A stretch of DNA of 64,000 nucleotides from Microcosmobacter sp040493455 (GCF_040493455.1 NZ_JANFDA010000002.1:248001-312000), one strand, 5' to 3'. Shown: positions 8,083-16,903, numbered from the stretch's first letter. The notes: generated from the letters alone by a model not told the origin. Program-made: numbers and translations.

Positions 8083-8495
8083 TTAAATCTCTATTAAAAA
8101 TAACATGCCTCGCATTCGTGGTTTTCTCTTGTAAAACTGAAACAAAAGAAGTAGCACAAGTAGACTTCAAATCGAGTTATAATTCTGGAAAGCAAGTCTA
8201 TCAGGATCTTTGTATTAATTGCCATTTAGATAACGGAAAAGGTGTTTTAAAAGCCTTCCCTCCACTAGCTGATTCCGATTACTTAGAAAACAACCAAATT
8301 GAAAGTATTAAAGGCATCAAATATGGTATGCACAAAGAAATCACTGTAAATGGCATTGTGTATAAAGGTAATATGGCAAAACAAGGGCTTACCGATAAAG
8401 AAGTGGCAGATGTTATGAACTACATAAACAATTCTTGGGGTAATGATTACGGAACGTTCATAACCGTTGAAGAAGTTTCAAAAGTTCAGCCTTAA
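8079..8495 (+). CDS. Cytochrome c lipoprotein
   Basis: A 138-residue class I mono-haem cytochrome c. The lipobox VVFSC gives a lipidated Cys18. The haem-binding motif CINCH lies at 45-49, and the probable axial Met is in KGNMAKQG near residue 99, before the C-terminal helix (TDKEVADVMNYINNSWGN). It is translationally coupled by a 4-bp overlap to the PQQ-type dehydrogenase, so it probably accepts electrons from it at the periplasmic or surface face. Confidence 0.92.
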   Translation: MIKSLLKITCLAFVVFSCKTETKEVAQVDFKSSYNSGKQVYQDLCINCHLDNGKGVLKAFPPLADSDYLENNQIESIKGIKYGMHKEITVNGIVYKGNMAKQGLTDKEVADVMNYINNSWGNDYGTFITVEEVSKVQP

Positions 8496-8512
8496 ATTCT
8501 CATGTAAATACG

Positions 8513-8520
8513 TATTTTTG
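8513..8520 (+). promoter_or_regulatory. Putative -7 promoter element for udk operon
   Basis: TATTTTTG matches TAnnTTTG perfectly and lies 22 bp upstream of the uridine kinase ATG, after the cytochrome c stop. There is no clean TTTG at the expected -33 distance, so confidence is moderate. Confidence 0.5.
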
Positions 8521-8542
8521 CCCTGTTGATAATCGATTTTTT

Positions 8543-9148
8543 ATGCTAATCATTGGAATTGCTGGTGGTACTGGTTGCGGTAAAACTACAGTAGTAAATC
8601 AAATACTTAATGAACTCCCTGAAGGTGAAGTTAGTGTCATCTCACAGGACTCCTATTATAACGACACGTCTCACCTATCGTTTGAAGAACGTGTACAAAT
8701 AAATTTTGATCACCCAAGATCCATAGATTTTGATCTTCTTGTGCAACATCTCAAAGAGCTAAAACAAGGAAAACCAATCGATCAGCCTGTATACTCGTTT
8801 GTTCAGCACAATCGTACAGGAGATACTATTCATACACTACCAAGAAAGGTTATGATTGTAGAAGGTATTTTAGTGATGTCTAATCCAGAGTTGCGAGATA
8901 TGTTCGATATAAAGATTTTTGTGCATGCCGACAGTGACGAGCGATTAATAAGACGATTGAAAAGGGATATTACAGAACGTGGAAGAGATATAAACGAAGT
9001 TTTATCACGCTACCAGAATACTCTTAAGCCAATGCATGAGCAATTCATTGAGCCTATGAAAGAGTATGCAGACATTATTATACCAAATAATAAATACAAC
9101 ACCGTTGCAGTTGATATTGTGAGAACTATTATTAACGAAAGACTCTAA
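8543..9148 (+). CDS. udk: Uridine kinase
   Basis: A 201-residue cytoplasmic kinase that phosphorylates uridine and cytidine to UMP and CMP in pyrimidine salvage. The P-loop GIAGGTGCGKTT is at residues 4-15. The substrate region SQDSYYNDTSHLSFEERVQI and NFDHPRSIDFDLL is typical, as is VEGILVMSNPELR. The length matches the family. It heads a compact run of genes (FtsB-like, mutA, lipoprotein, mutB) with almost no spacing. Confidence 0.96.
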   Translation: MLIIGIAGGTGCGKTTVVNQILNELPEGEVSVISQDSYYNDTSHLSFEERVQINFDHPRSIDFDLLVQHLKELKQGKPIDQPVYSFVQHNRTGDTIHTLPRKVMIVEGILVMSNPELRDMFDIKIFVHADSDERLIRRLKRDITERGRDINEVLSRYQNTLKPMHEQFIEPMKEYADIIIPNNKYNTVAVDIVRTIINERL

Positions 9149-9487
9149 ATGCCAGACCAGAAGAAAACAAAGCGCATCATAAAACCAATGAAGAATGTAT
9201 ACGCAATCATTTTCATAATCTTTGCGATATGGATGCTATTCTTCGATGCACATTCTTTGTTTATTCATCGTGAGCTCAATGCTGACATCGACCAGCTAGA
9301 GAATGAAAAGGAGTATTACAAACAAGAGATCAAGAAAGATAGTCAAGGCATAAAAGAGCTAAGTACAGAAGAAGGCATAGAAAAACTGGCTCGCGAACAA
9401 TATTACATGAAGAAAGAAAACGAAGAGATTTACATCATAGAATACGAAGATAGTATCGCTAAACAAAAGAAAAAGAAGAATGACTAA
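9149..9487 (+). CDS. Septum formation initiator (FtsB/DivIC-like) protein
   Basis: A 112-residue bitopic membrane protein: a basic N-terminus, one transmembrane helix (about 15-33), then a periplasmic coiled coil (DIDQLENEKEYYKQEIKKDS) and the conserved end STEEGIEKLAREQYYMKKENEEI. FtsB/DivIC proteins stabilise the FtsL/FtsQ divisome subcomplex. It starts immediately after the udk stop and overlaps mutA by 8 bp, so expression is coupled. Confidence 0.9.
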   Translation: MPDQKKTKRIIKPMKNVYAIIFIIFAIWMLFFDAHSLFIHRELNADIDQLENEKEYYKQEIKKDSQGIKELSTEEGIEKLAREQYYMKKENEEIYIIEYEDSIAKQKKKKND

Positions 9488-10865
9488 GCCATTGTTTAAT
9501 GAGTTTCCAGAAGTATCTTCAAAACAATGGAAACAAAAAATTCAAGTAGATCTTAAAGGTGCGGATTATAACGATACGCTGATTTGGAATACCAATGAAG
9601 GTATTGATGTAAAGCCATTCTACCATTCTGATGAATTCGATGAATTTAATACCATCCCAAAAACCAAGACTACTTGGAAAATTGGAGAAACCATTATAGT
9701 AGATACAGCCGTAGAAGCCAATTCTAAAGCTATTGATAGTCTACAAAGAGGCACAGAAGCTTTAACATTTGTTATTACTCAAAGCGATATTGATATTCAG
9801 CAACTTCTCAAGGGAATAGATTTAGATGCAATTCCTGTTCATTTAGAAACCACATTTCTTTCAGATAAGTTTGTTACTTCGAGTATGGACACTGAGCCAA
9901 GTCGAAGTGCTATCGAGAAGTCTCATTTGTACTTCAACACTGACATCATTCACAACCTAGCCAAATCTGGGAATTGGTATTCAAACTTAAAAAAAGATCA
10001 CCTTAGTTTTGAAGCTATTGTGAAATCGACAAATCAGATTACTGTTGATGCAACGCTATATCAAAATGCAGGTGCTACCATTATACAGCAACTTGCCTAT
10101 GCATTAGCACATGCAAATGAATACTTAAATCATTTTGAAACCCGTTTAGACGAAAAATCTAAAAGCACGCTAACTTATGTGTTCAAGGTTTCAGTTGGTA
10201 CTAACTACTTTTTCGAAATTGCCAAGCTAAGAGCATTACGATTATTGTGGCAATCTCTAGCTTCAGAATATAATATCAATTCAAGCTGTAAAATTATTGC
10301 GCAGCCTTCCAAACGTAATAAAACCATATACGACTACAACACTAACATGCTAAGAACCACTACTGAGTGCATGAGTGCAATTCTTGGTGGTGCCGATGAA
10401 GTGTATAATTTACCTTACGATGCTATCTATCATAATCCAAATGAATTTGGAGATCGCATCAGTAGAAACCAGCTATTGGTATTGAAACGAGAAAGCTATT
10501 TTGATAAGGTTGAAAATGCATCAGATGGTGCTTATTATATCGAAAGCCTTACAGAACAATTAGCAAATAAAGCGTTAGAACTTTTCAAAGACATAGAAAG
10601 TAATGGAGGCTTTCTATCACAATTGAAAGAAGGTACAATACAACGAAAAATAAAAGAAAGTGCTGCAAAAGAGCAAGAACAATTCAACGATGGAACCCTT
10701 GTCCTACTAGGCACAAACAAACATCCAAATACTAACGATAAGATGAAGGATAATTTGGAGATCGATCCATTCCTTCAAAAAACAAAAAGAAAAACACTCA
10801 TAGAACCGATCATAGAAAAGCGATTGAGTGAAACCACAGAAAAAGAGCGATTGAAAGATGAATAA
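9480..10865 (+). CDS. mutA: Methylmalonyl-CoA mutase small (beta) subunit
   Basis: A 461-residue protein of the methylmalonyl-CoA mutase family lacking the cobalamin-binding domain, as expected for the non-catalytic subunit of heterodimeric mutases. Characteristic blocks include LIWNTNEGIDVKPFY and YDYNTNMLRTTTECMSAILGG, equivalent to the RTTIEA region of the large subunit, and DAIYHNPNEFGDRISRNQ. It supports succinyl-CoA/methylmalonyl-CoA interconversion. It overlaps FtsB-like by 8 bp and the following lipoprotein by 8 bp. The last ~45 residues are highly charged. Confidence 0.93.
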   Translation: MTKPLFNEFPEVSSKQWKQKIQVDLKGADYNDTLIWNTNEGIDVKPFYHSDEFDEFNTIPKTKTTWKIGETIIVDTAVEANSKAIDSLQRGTEALTFVITQSDIDIQQLLKGIDLDAIPVHLETTFLSDKFVTSSMDTEPSRSAIEKSHLYFNTDIIHNLAKSGNWYSNLKKDHLSFEAIVKSTNQITVDATLYQNAGATIIQQLAYALAHANEYLNHFETRLDEKSKSTLTYVFKVSVGTNYFFEIAKLRALRLLWQSLASEYNINSSCKIIAQPSKRNKTIYDYNTNMLRTTTECMSAILGGADEVYNLPYDAIYHNPNEFGDRISRNQLLVLKRESYFDKVENASDGAYYIESLTEQLANKALELFKDIESNGGFLSQLKEGTIQRKIKESAAKEQEQFNDGTLVLLGTNKHPNTNDKMKDNLEIDPFLQKTKRKTLIEPIIEKRLSETTEKERLKDE

Positions 10866-11502
10866 AAGAATAAAACAAATAGCATTTTTTGCCTTAATCG
10901 GCATTTTAGTATGCTCCTGTAATGACATTTCTAAAGGAGCACAAGGATGGATGGCAGATGTCAATGAAGGCGATAACCTTGAAGGCACTTATCATTTTTT
11001 AGAGAATGATGGTATCAAGGTATTCTTGCCAAAGGTATTCGAACGTTATTCAGCAGTAGACTATGAAAAAGTACTCGATTCTATAGTAAGTAAGGAAAAT
11101 ATTGAAGTAGAAAAGAAAAGGCTCAAAGAACTGAGGGATATGGATGGTAATTTCTATATCTATTTTGAACCTGAAAGCTTTTCGTCACTTACAGTAAACA
11201 CTCTAGAATACATGCCTTTACGTAAAGAAGATGCACAGCAGTTATTAGGTATCATGAGACAATCATACGAGGAGTTAATAAAGGATACCAAGCTATCGTA
11301 TAAAAAGGTGACAGCTAGTTATAGCGAAGCTGCTAGTGTACAGGTGTTCAAAGCAATATTTAAAGTAAAAAATCCTAGTGAAAAAAAGGAGTCTTACCAA
11401 ACCAATTATTTTGTAAGCTCAAACGATAAAACATTCTTTATTAAACTGATTACAGGTAACGAAGTAAACTTTGACCCTTACCTAAAAAAGATCATTTTAT
11501 AA
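10858..11502 (+). CDS. Lipoprotein of unknown function between mutA and mutB
   Basis: A 214-residue predicted lipoprotein. The signal peptide IAFFALIGILVCSC carries a lipobox cysteine at 19 or 21. The mature part is a mixed alpha/beta domain with no motif I recognise (HFLENDGIKVFLPKVFERYS, then FYIYFEPESFSSLTVNTLEY, and YFVSSNDKTFFIKLITG at the end). It overlaps mutA by 8 bp and mutB by 1 bp, so it is firmly inside the mutase operon, although an envelope lipoprotein has no obvious link to a cytoplasmic B12 enzyme. Confidence 0.85.
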   Translation: MNKRIKQIAFFALIGILVCSCNDISKGAQGWMADVNEGDNLEGTYHFLENDGIKVFLPKVFERYSAVDYEKVLDSIVSKENIEVEKKRLKELRDMDGNFYIYFEPESFSSLTVNTLEYMPLRKEDAQQLLGIMRQSYEELIKDTKLSYKKVTASYSEAASVQVFKAIFKVKNPSEKKESYQTNYFVSSNDKTFFIKLITGNEVNFDPYLKKIIL

Positions 11503-13625
11503 TGTCTAGGAAGAACGTTCAACATATTAACCTAAAGGTAGAAGGCGACAGTCAAAAGACTAAAGATTCAGAGTCCTTTATGACTGCTGAGGACATTCCT
11601 GTGAAGTCATCTTATTCTAAGGATGATATCAAAGACTGTGAGCACCTCAACTTTGTTGCTGGTATAGCGCCAAACCTCAGAGGTCCTTATTCTACAATGT
11701 ACGTCCGTAGACCTTGGACCATACGTCAATATGCTGGTTTTAGTACTGCTGAAGAAAGTAATGCCTTCTACAGACGAAACCTTGCTGCTGGTCAAAAAGG
11801 CTTATCAGTAGCATTCGACTTGGCAACGCACAGAGGTTACGACTCCGATCATGAACGTGTTGTTGGTGACGTTGGAAAAGCTGGTGTAGCTATTGATTCT
11901 GTTGAGGACATGAAGATTCTATTCGATCAGATTCCTTTAGATAAAATGTCTGTATCCATGACCATGAATGGTGCTGTGTTACCAATCATGGCATTTTATA
12001 TTGTCGCTGCCGAAGAACAAGGTGTATCTTCCGAGTTATTGGCAGGAACCATACAAAATGACATTCTTAAGGAATTCATGGTGAGGAATACATATATCTA
12101 TCCGCCTACACCATCGATGAAGATTATCTCGGATATCTTTAAGTATACGAGTCAGAATATGCCAAAATTCAATAGTATTAGTATTTCTGGTTATCATATG
12201 CAGGAAGCTGGTGCTACTTGTGACATTGAATTGGCTTACACCTTGGCAGATGGTTTAGAGTACATTAGAAAAGGCTTAGAAGCTGGAATGGATATAGATA
12301 CCTTTGCGCCTCGCCTATCATTCTTTTGGGCTATTGGTATGAATCATTTCATGGAAATCGCTAAGATGAGAGCTGCTAGAATGCTTTGGGCTAAGCTGGT
12401 AAAACAGTTTAATCCTAAGAATCCAAAATCTTTAGCGCTACGAACACATTGCCAAACCTCTGGTTGGAGTTTAACAGAGCAAGACCCTTTCAATAATGTT
12501 GCGCGCACAACCATCGAAGCTGCTGCAGCTGCCTTTGGAGGTACACAGTCGTTGCACACAAATGCTTTAGATGAAGCGATTGCATTACCAACAGATTTCT
12601 CTGCCAGAATAGCCAGAAATACACAGATATTCCTTCAAGAAGAAACGCATATTACGAAAACCGTTGATCCCTGGGCGGGAAGTTATTATGTTGAAAAACT
12701 CACACATGATATCGCTCAGAAAGCATGGCAATTGATAGAAGAGGTTGAAAACCTTGGAGGCATGACCAAAGCCATTGAAGCTGGTATTCCAAAACTTCGT
12801 ATCGAAGAAGCTGCTGCGCGTAAGCAAGCACGTATCGACTCTGGACAGGATATTATTGTTGGTGTGAATAAATATCGTTTAGAAGAAGAAGATCCATTAC
12901 ACATTCTAGAAGTGGATAACCAAACGGTTCGCAATCAACAAATCGAACGTCTCAATCATATTAAATCTACCAGAAATTCTGAAGCTGTAGAAATAGCATT
13001 AGCCAAATTGACTGAAGCTGCAAAATCGGGTGAAGAAAATTTACTAGCTTTAGCTGTTGAAGCAGCTAGAGCGCGTGCAACTCTTGGTGAAATTAGCGAT
13101 GCTCTTGAAGCTGAGTTTGGACGTTATAAAGCACAAATAAAATCATTTTCAGGCGTGTATAGCAAAGAAATAAAAGACGATGATTCCTTCAAAAAAGCTA
13201 GAGAACTAGCAGATACCTTTGCGGAACAAGATGGTCGTAGACCTCGTATCATGATTGCCAAAATGGGACAAGATGGTCACGATCGTGGTGCCAAAGTAGT
13301 CGCGACTGGTTATGCAGATGTTGGTTTCGATGTGGATATTGGCCCACTCTTTCAAACGCCACAAGAAGCTGCAAAACAAGCTGTAGAAAATGATGTACAT
13401 ATTCTTGGTGTCTCATCATTAGCGGCAGGGCACAAAACTTTAGTACCACAAGTGATTGAAGAACTCAAAAACTATGGTCGTGATGACATCATGGTTATTG
13501 TTGGCGGCGTGATTCCTAAGCAAGATTATCAATACTTATTCGATGCTGGCGCAGTTGCAGTCTTCGGTCCTGGTACAAAAATCAGTGATGCTGCAATTAA
13601 GATTCTGGAGATTTTGATTGATTAA
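11502..13625 (+). CDS. mutB: Methylmalonyl-CoA mutase large (alpha) subunit
   Basis: A 707-residue adenosylcobalamin-dependent mutase subunit interconverting methylmalonyl-CoA and succinyl-CoA. The N-terminal TIM-barrel carries GPYSTMYVRRPWTIRQYAGF, LSVAFDLATHRGYDSDH and RTHCQTSGWSLTEQDP. The C-terminal B12 domain (about 570-707) has the cobalt-ligand motif DGHDRGAKV near 589, then GVSSLAAGHKTLVP and VGGVIP. It is the catalytic partner of the small subunit upstream. Epimerase and propionyl-CoA carboxylase genes are not adjacent. Confidence 0.97.
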   Translation: MSRKNVQHINLKVEGDSQKTKDSESFMTAEDIPVKSSYSKDDIKDCEHLNFVAGIAPNLRGPYSTMYVRRPWTIRQYAGFSTAEESNAFYRRNLAAGQKGLSVAFDLATHRGYDSDHERVVGDVGKAGVAIDSVEDMKILFDQIPLDKMSVSMTMNGAVLPIMAFYIVAAEEQGVSSELLAGTIQNDILKEFMVRNTYIYPPTPSMKIISDIFKYTSQNMPKFNSISISGYHMQEAGATCDIELAYTLADGLEYIRKGLEAGMDIDTFAPRLSFFWAIGMNHFMEIAKMRAARMLWAKLVKQFNPKNPKSLALRTHCQTSGWSLTEQDPFNNVARTTIEAAAAAFGGTQSLHTNALDEAIALPTDFSARIARNTQIFLQEETHITKTVDPWAGSYYVEKLTHDIAQKAWQLIEEVENLGGMTKAIEAGIPKLRIEEAAARKQARIDSGQDIIVGVNKYRLEEEDPLHILEVDNQTVRNQQIERLNHIKSTRNSEAVEIALAKLTEAAKSGEENLLALAVEAARARATLGEISDALEAEFGRYKAQIKSFSGVYSKEIKDDDSFKKARELADTFAEQDGRRPRIMIAKMGQDGHDRGAKVVATGYADVGFDVDIGPLFQTPQEAAKQAVENDVHILGVSSLAAGHKTLVPQVIEELKNYGRDDIMVIVGGVIPKQDYQYLFDAGAVAVFGPGTKISDAAIKILEILID

Positions 13626-13649
13626 TCTAAATAAGAATTCATTTAACTT

Positions 13650-14003
13650 ATGAAATGTTATAATCATACTAATGTAGAAGCTGTTGGCATTTGTAAAAAT
13701 TGCAATAAAGGAATTTGCCCTGAATGTTTAACTGAAATACCAAATGGTATTGCTTGTACAAGTTCATGTGTTGAAGAATTGAAATTAGTGAATGAGTTAA
13801 TTAGTAAAAATGTAAGATCTAGAAATTCGGTTGCTGGTTCTTATCGCAGAGGTGCATTATTGCATGGTCTCATGGGAATCGTCTTCTTAGTTTATGGTAT
13901 AATGGATGGAAAACATATATGGTTCATTGAAATAATGGGAATCATATTCTTATTTTTTGCTGCGATTAACTTATATAATTCTACCACAAAAAACACCAAT
14001 TAA
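13650..14003 (+). CDS. Small zinc-binding (B-box-like) membrane protein
   Basis: A 117-residue protein with an N-terminal Cys/His cluster (C3, H6, C15, C18, C23, C26 in MKCYNHTNVEAVGICKNCNK and GICPECLTEI) matching a B-box-like zinc ribbon. A linker and two transmembrane helices follow (about 70-88 and 92-110). Such proteins are frequent in Bacteroidetes but functionally uncharacterised. It lies 24 bp after mutB and is followed directly by a strong terminator, so it is probably the last gene of the mutase operon. Confidence 0.82.
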   Translation: MKCYNHTNVEAVGICKNCNKGICPECLTEIPNGIACTSSCVEELKLVNELISKNVRSRNSVAGSYRRGALLHGLMGIVFLVYGIMDGKHIWFIEIMGIIFLFFAAINLYNSTTKNTN

Positions 14004-14012
14004 GAATAGTAA

Positions 14013-14092
14013 AATAAAAAAGCCCTTCAATTTTGAAGGGCTTTTCATTTCAACAGTGTTAATGATTAATCATCAATTTTTTAGCTTTTTCT
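14013..14092. repeat. Intergenic duplicated segment, copy A (terminator plus degenerate peptidase tail)
   Basis: This stretch is clearly similar to 16823-16903. Both contain an A-run, a hairpin around GCCCTTCA...TGAAGGGC, then ATTTCAACA, a few variable bases, and ATGATTAATCATCAA followed by a T-rich tract. At 16877 onward this sequence encodes the last codons of the M16 peptidase (minus strand). Here the same bases no longer belong to any open frame. The two copies flank the gene pair 14159-16806. Confidence 0.6.
14021..14046. terminator. Intrinsic terminator after the mutase operon
   Basis: A perfect 10-bp stem, AGCCCTTCAA and TTGAAGGGCT with a TT loop, is followed by TTTC and preceded by an A-run. 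It follows the zinc-ribbon membrane protein gene by 17 bp. Confidence 0.85.
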
Positions 14093-14158
14093 TAATGGTA
14101 TGTAAGTAAAAACTTCCAAAAATAAAATCGTAAATTAGCGCTCTTTAAAAATTTAATC

Positions 14159-15352
14159 ATGAAAAGAACTTTTGTTTTTGTTTTAGTAACAATACTCTCT
14201 TGTGCTGGTATCCAAGCTCAAAGAGCATTATCTGAAAAGGTAGACTATTTTAGTTTAAGAACACCAAACAATCCTTTAGACGAATCAATAAAGACTTATA
14301 AGGTTATCGTAGAAACGCCTTATACGTTAACTGTAGAAGAGTTAAATGCAAAATCTCTTGAAGATTTTGAAAAAGAAAAAGAAAACTATGCAAATGTGGT
14401 GGCTGAAAGTGAAAAAGAATATGAAGAACGTCTGGCTAGCTATGATGATGATGTAAAAAAAGCTGAGGCTCGTTATGATAAGGAAATGAAAGACTTTAAG
14501 GAGCTCTCACTTTTAGAACGTTTAGCACTTACAGATCAAGGCAAGAAACCTAAACTTAAAGTACCTGCAAAACCAACTTATGTAAAGCCTAGGGAACCAG
14601 TATACGTAAAGCCGAACTTGGACGACCACCTAATTTTTGACAATCAAGTATTGGCAGATGGTGTTGAGCTATTGGGATATGAAAAAGGTAGTGACATTCT
14701 CTTTATAATCAATATCTCTAAAATGGTTTTTCAGGATAATGGTGGGCAAACTTTTTATAGTCAGCCAACTAGCCTAAAAGTACTTAAAGGTGCTGAAACT
14801 ATTGCTGAAAAGAACTTTGATGAAGAATTCAAATTTTTAACTTCATCTTCTAGCAATACCATAAATCTAGACCGTTATGAGAAAAATAACGTGAATAAAA
14901 TTATGAAAGAGATATCTCAATATATCAACGAAGAATTTGGATATATTCCTGTAGCTTCTTCAATAAAAATTGAATATCCAAAAAACAGAAAGCGTGAATA
15001 CGATATTCTGGAAAATGCTAAAATAAAAGCTATTTCTGCTTATAGAAAACTTAGAAAGGACGCTTCTTTTGATACCAGAGCACGCTCAAAATCAGAGCTA
15101 GAGGCAGTTAGAGACATTTGGAAATCTGAACTTGCTAAAGTGGATTACAAAGACAAAAAGGCAGTTATGAATAAGCAAGTTGCAAAAATGATTTTTTTCA
15201 ACTTAATGCGTGTAGACATTAGCTTGAAAGATAAAACTCAGGCCGAAGAAACGCTTAACATGATGCAAGAAAGACGTATTGATCTAGATTTAAATTACGA
15301 CGAAAAGGCTAGATTCACGCGTTTAGAAGAACAAGTCTATAATATGGATTAA
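14159..15352 (+). CDS. Secreted protein of unknown function with coiled-coil segment
   Basis: A 397-residue exported protein with a signal peptide (FVFVLVTILSCAGIQAQ), possibly with a lipobox-like Cys. Residues ~60-130 are strongly charged and heptad-like (KSLEDFEKEKENYANVVAES and on), predicting a coiled coil, followed by a Pro/Lys/Val repeat with VPAKPTYVKPREPVYVKP. The C-terminal half is mixed alpha/beta. I do not recognise a family. It is 2 bp upstream of another secreted protein gene, so the two very probably act together. Confidence 0.82.
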   Translation: MKRTFVFVLVTILSCAGIQAQRALSEKVDYFSLRTPNNPLDESIKTYKVIVETPYTLTVEELNAKSLEDFEKEKENYANVVAESEKEYEERLASYDDDVKKAEARYDKEMKDFKELSLLERLALTDQGKKPKLKVPAKPTYVKPREPVYVKPNLDDHLIFDNQVLADGVELLGYEKGSDILFIINISKMVFQDNGGQTFYSQPTSLKVLKGAETIAEKNFDEEFKFLTSSSSNTINLDRYEKNNVNKIMKEISQYINEEFGYIPVASSIKIEYPKNRKREYDILENAKIKAISAYRKLRKDASFDTRARSKSELEAVRDIWKSELAKVDYKDKKAVMNKQVAKMIFFNLMRVDISLKDKTQAEETLNMMQERRIDLDLNYDEKARFTRLEEQVYNMD

Positions 15353-15354
15353 TT

Positions 15355-16806
15355 ATGATAAAAAAGACACTACTCCTCTCTCTAGCTTGTTTAACCTTTT
15401 TATCAGGTTTTGCACAAGAGTTTAAAACTGAAAAGAGTTCATATTTCACCAAAGAAAGTGAAAAAGACATCTACAAGATTGTATTTCCTTCTGCTTATGG
15501 TTTTATGACTTTACATCATCTAGACAATGTCTTTATGGATATTAAGAAAACCATGGTGTTGACTAAATATGATCAGGAAATGAACTCAATAGAATCGATG
15601 TCTTTCAATTTACCTAAATTGAATCTCCGTCCTTCAGATCTATTAGATGTTATCGAATTAGAAGGTCAGCTAATTTTTCTATCTAATGTAATGGATAAAA
15701 AGTCTGGCGTAAATCAAATAAATGCACAAGTATATTCTCAAAAAGAAAATACTGTAGGAGATCATATTACTTTGTCTTCTTTTCCAATTGAAAAGTATTC
15801 TAAATCTGGATTTTATGACATTGCCATTTCTCCAGACCAATCAAAAATTGCAATTGTTGCAAACATGCCTTTCGTAAAAAAGACAAAAGAAAAGGTAAAA
15901 GTTTGGGTTTATGATAATCAGTTAAATTTACTCTGGGAACAAAGTGAAACTCTAAGTTACCCAAGCGAAAGAGCCTATCAGGAAGAGGTATTCGTGCAGA
16001 ATTCTGGTGTAGTAGTAATGAGCAAAGTTATTGATGCTTATAAGAAGAGCCGAAAAACCCAATTATTAAGCTTCAATGGGAACAGTGTTGAAGATCAAAC
16101 TTTTTCGTCTGCTGGTTTCTTACCAATGGAGATGACATTAATTGATGTTAATGGAAAGTCTATGCTTACTGGATTTTTCTGGAATGGAAAAAAAGCAATA
16201 ATAAAAATCAATAGTAAAGAAGGCAATGATAACGATGGTGCTTTCTTATATGATCTAGATTCTAATAACCTGATTGGTATCCATGAATGGAGTGAATCAT
16301 TAAAATCTGATGATCTTAAAAGCCTTCATGTTGTTGATGCAAAAGTTGTAAATGATGATATTTATATCATTGGAGAAAAACAACTGAAAAAAAGTGAGTT
16401 TAGAAAAACTGGTGGTACGACATCAACTGAAATGGATTATTTCTATACTTATGGATCTAGCGTTATTGTAAATATGGACACTAAAGGGACTTTAAAAAGT
16501 TTTACTCCTTTATTTAGTTCTAAACAGTATAAAAACTATGAAAAAGAAAAAGGCTCCATGACGGCTTTGTTCTTAGAAAACGGACTTAGAGTATTTCATA
16601 ACAATAATAGTCATCTAGCATTAAGCACTTATTTTACAGAAAACCCTGGTAAATTTTACCCTACCAGAGTTATTCCTTATGAGCATGGGCAAGCCAAGCT
16701 CCCTTATATATTACCACAAACAGTAAGAGAGGTAAAAAATTACGGTATGGTATATTACATGACAAAAGCTAGAGATCGCTATTGGTTCAATAAAATGACA
16801 TGGTAA
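15355..16806 (+). CDS. Secreted protein of unknown function, possible beta-propeller
   Basis: A 483-residue exported protein with a clear signal peptide (LLLSLACLTFLSGFAQ). Repeating strand patterns such as DIAISPDQSKIAIVANMPF followed by KVWVYDNQLNLLWEQ resemble propeller blades, but the repeats are weak and I cannot assign a family. It ends with YYMTKARDRYWFNKMTW. It is cotranscribed with the upstream coiled-coil secreted protein and ends at a strong terminator shared with the convergent M16 peptidase gene. Confidence 0.8.
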   Translation: MIKKTLLLSLACLTFLSGFAQEFKTEKSSYFTKESEKDIYKIVFPSAYGFMTLHHLDNVFMDIKKTMVLTKYDQEMNSIESMSFNLPKLNLRPSDLLDVIELEGQLIFLSNVMDKKSGVNQINAQVYSQKENTVGDHITLSSFPIEKYSKSGFYDIAISPDQSKIAIVANMPFVKKTKEKVKVWVYDNQLNLLWEQSETLSYPSERAYQEEVFVQNSGVVVMSKVIDAYKKSRKTQLLSFNGNSVEDQTFSSAGFLPMEMTLIDVNGKSMLTGFFWNGKKAIIKINSKEGNDNDGAFLYDLDSNNLIGIHEWSESLKSDDLKSLHVVDAKVVNDDIYIIGEKQLKKSEFRKTGGTTSTEMDYFYTYGSSVIVNMDTKGTLKSFTPLFSSKQYKNYEKEKGSMTALFLENGLRVFHNNNSHLALSTYFTENPGKFYPTRVIPYEHGQAKLPYILPQTVREVKNYGMVYYMTKARDRYWFNKMTW

Positions 16807-16822
16807 ACATGTTGCCATATAA

Positions 16823-16903
16823 CTAAAAAAAGGCCCTTCAGATTGAAGGGCCTTTTTATTTCAACAATGATGATGATTAATCATCAACCTTTTCGTCTTT
16901 ATT
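16823..16903. repeat. Intergenic duplicated segment, copy B (terminator plus intact M16 3' end)
   Basis: This is the counterpart of 14013-14092. The hairpin AGGCCCTTCA/TGAAGGGCCT is followed by ATTTCAACA and ATGATTAATCATCAA. In this copy the right-hand part encodes the C-terminal DEKVDD and stop of the peptidase on the minus strand. Confidence 0.6.
16831..16858. terminator. Bidirectional intrinsic terminator
   Basis: A perfect 10-bp GC-rich stem (AGGCCCTTCA, loop GAT, TGAAGGGCCT) has T-runs on both strands. It ends the secreted-protein pair on the plus strand and the M16 peptidase gene on the minus strand. Confidence 0.9.
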
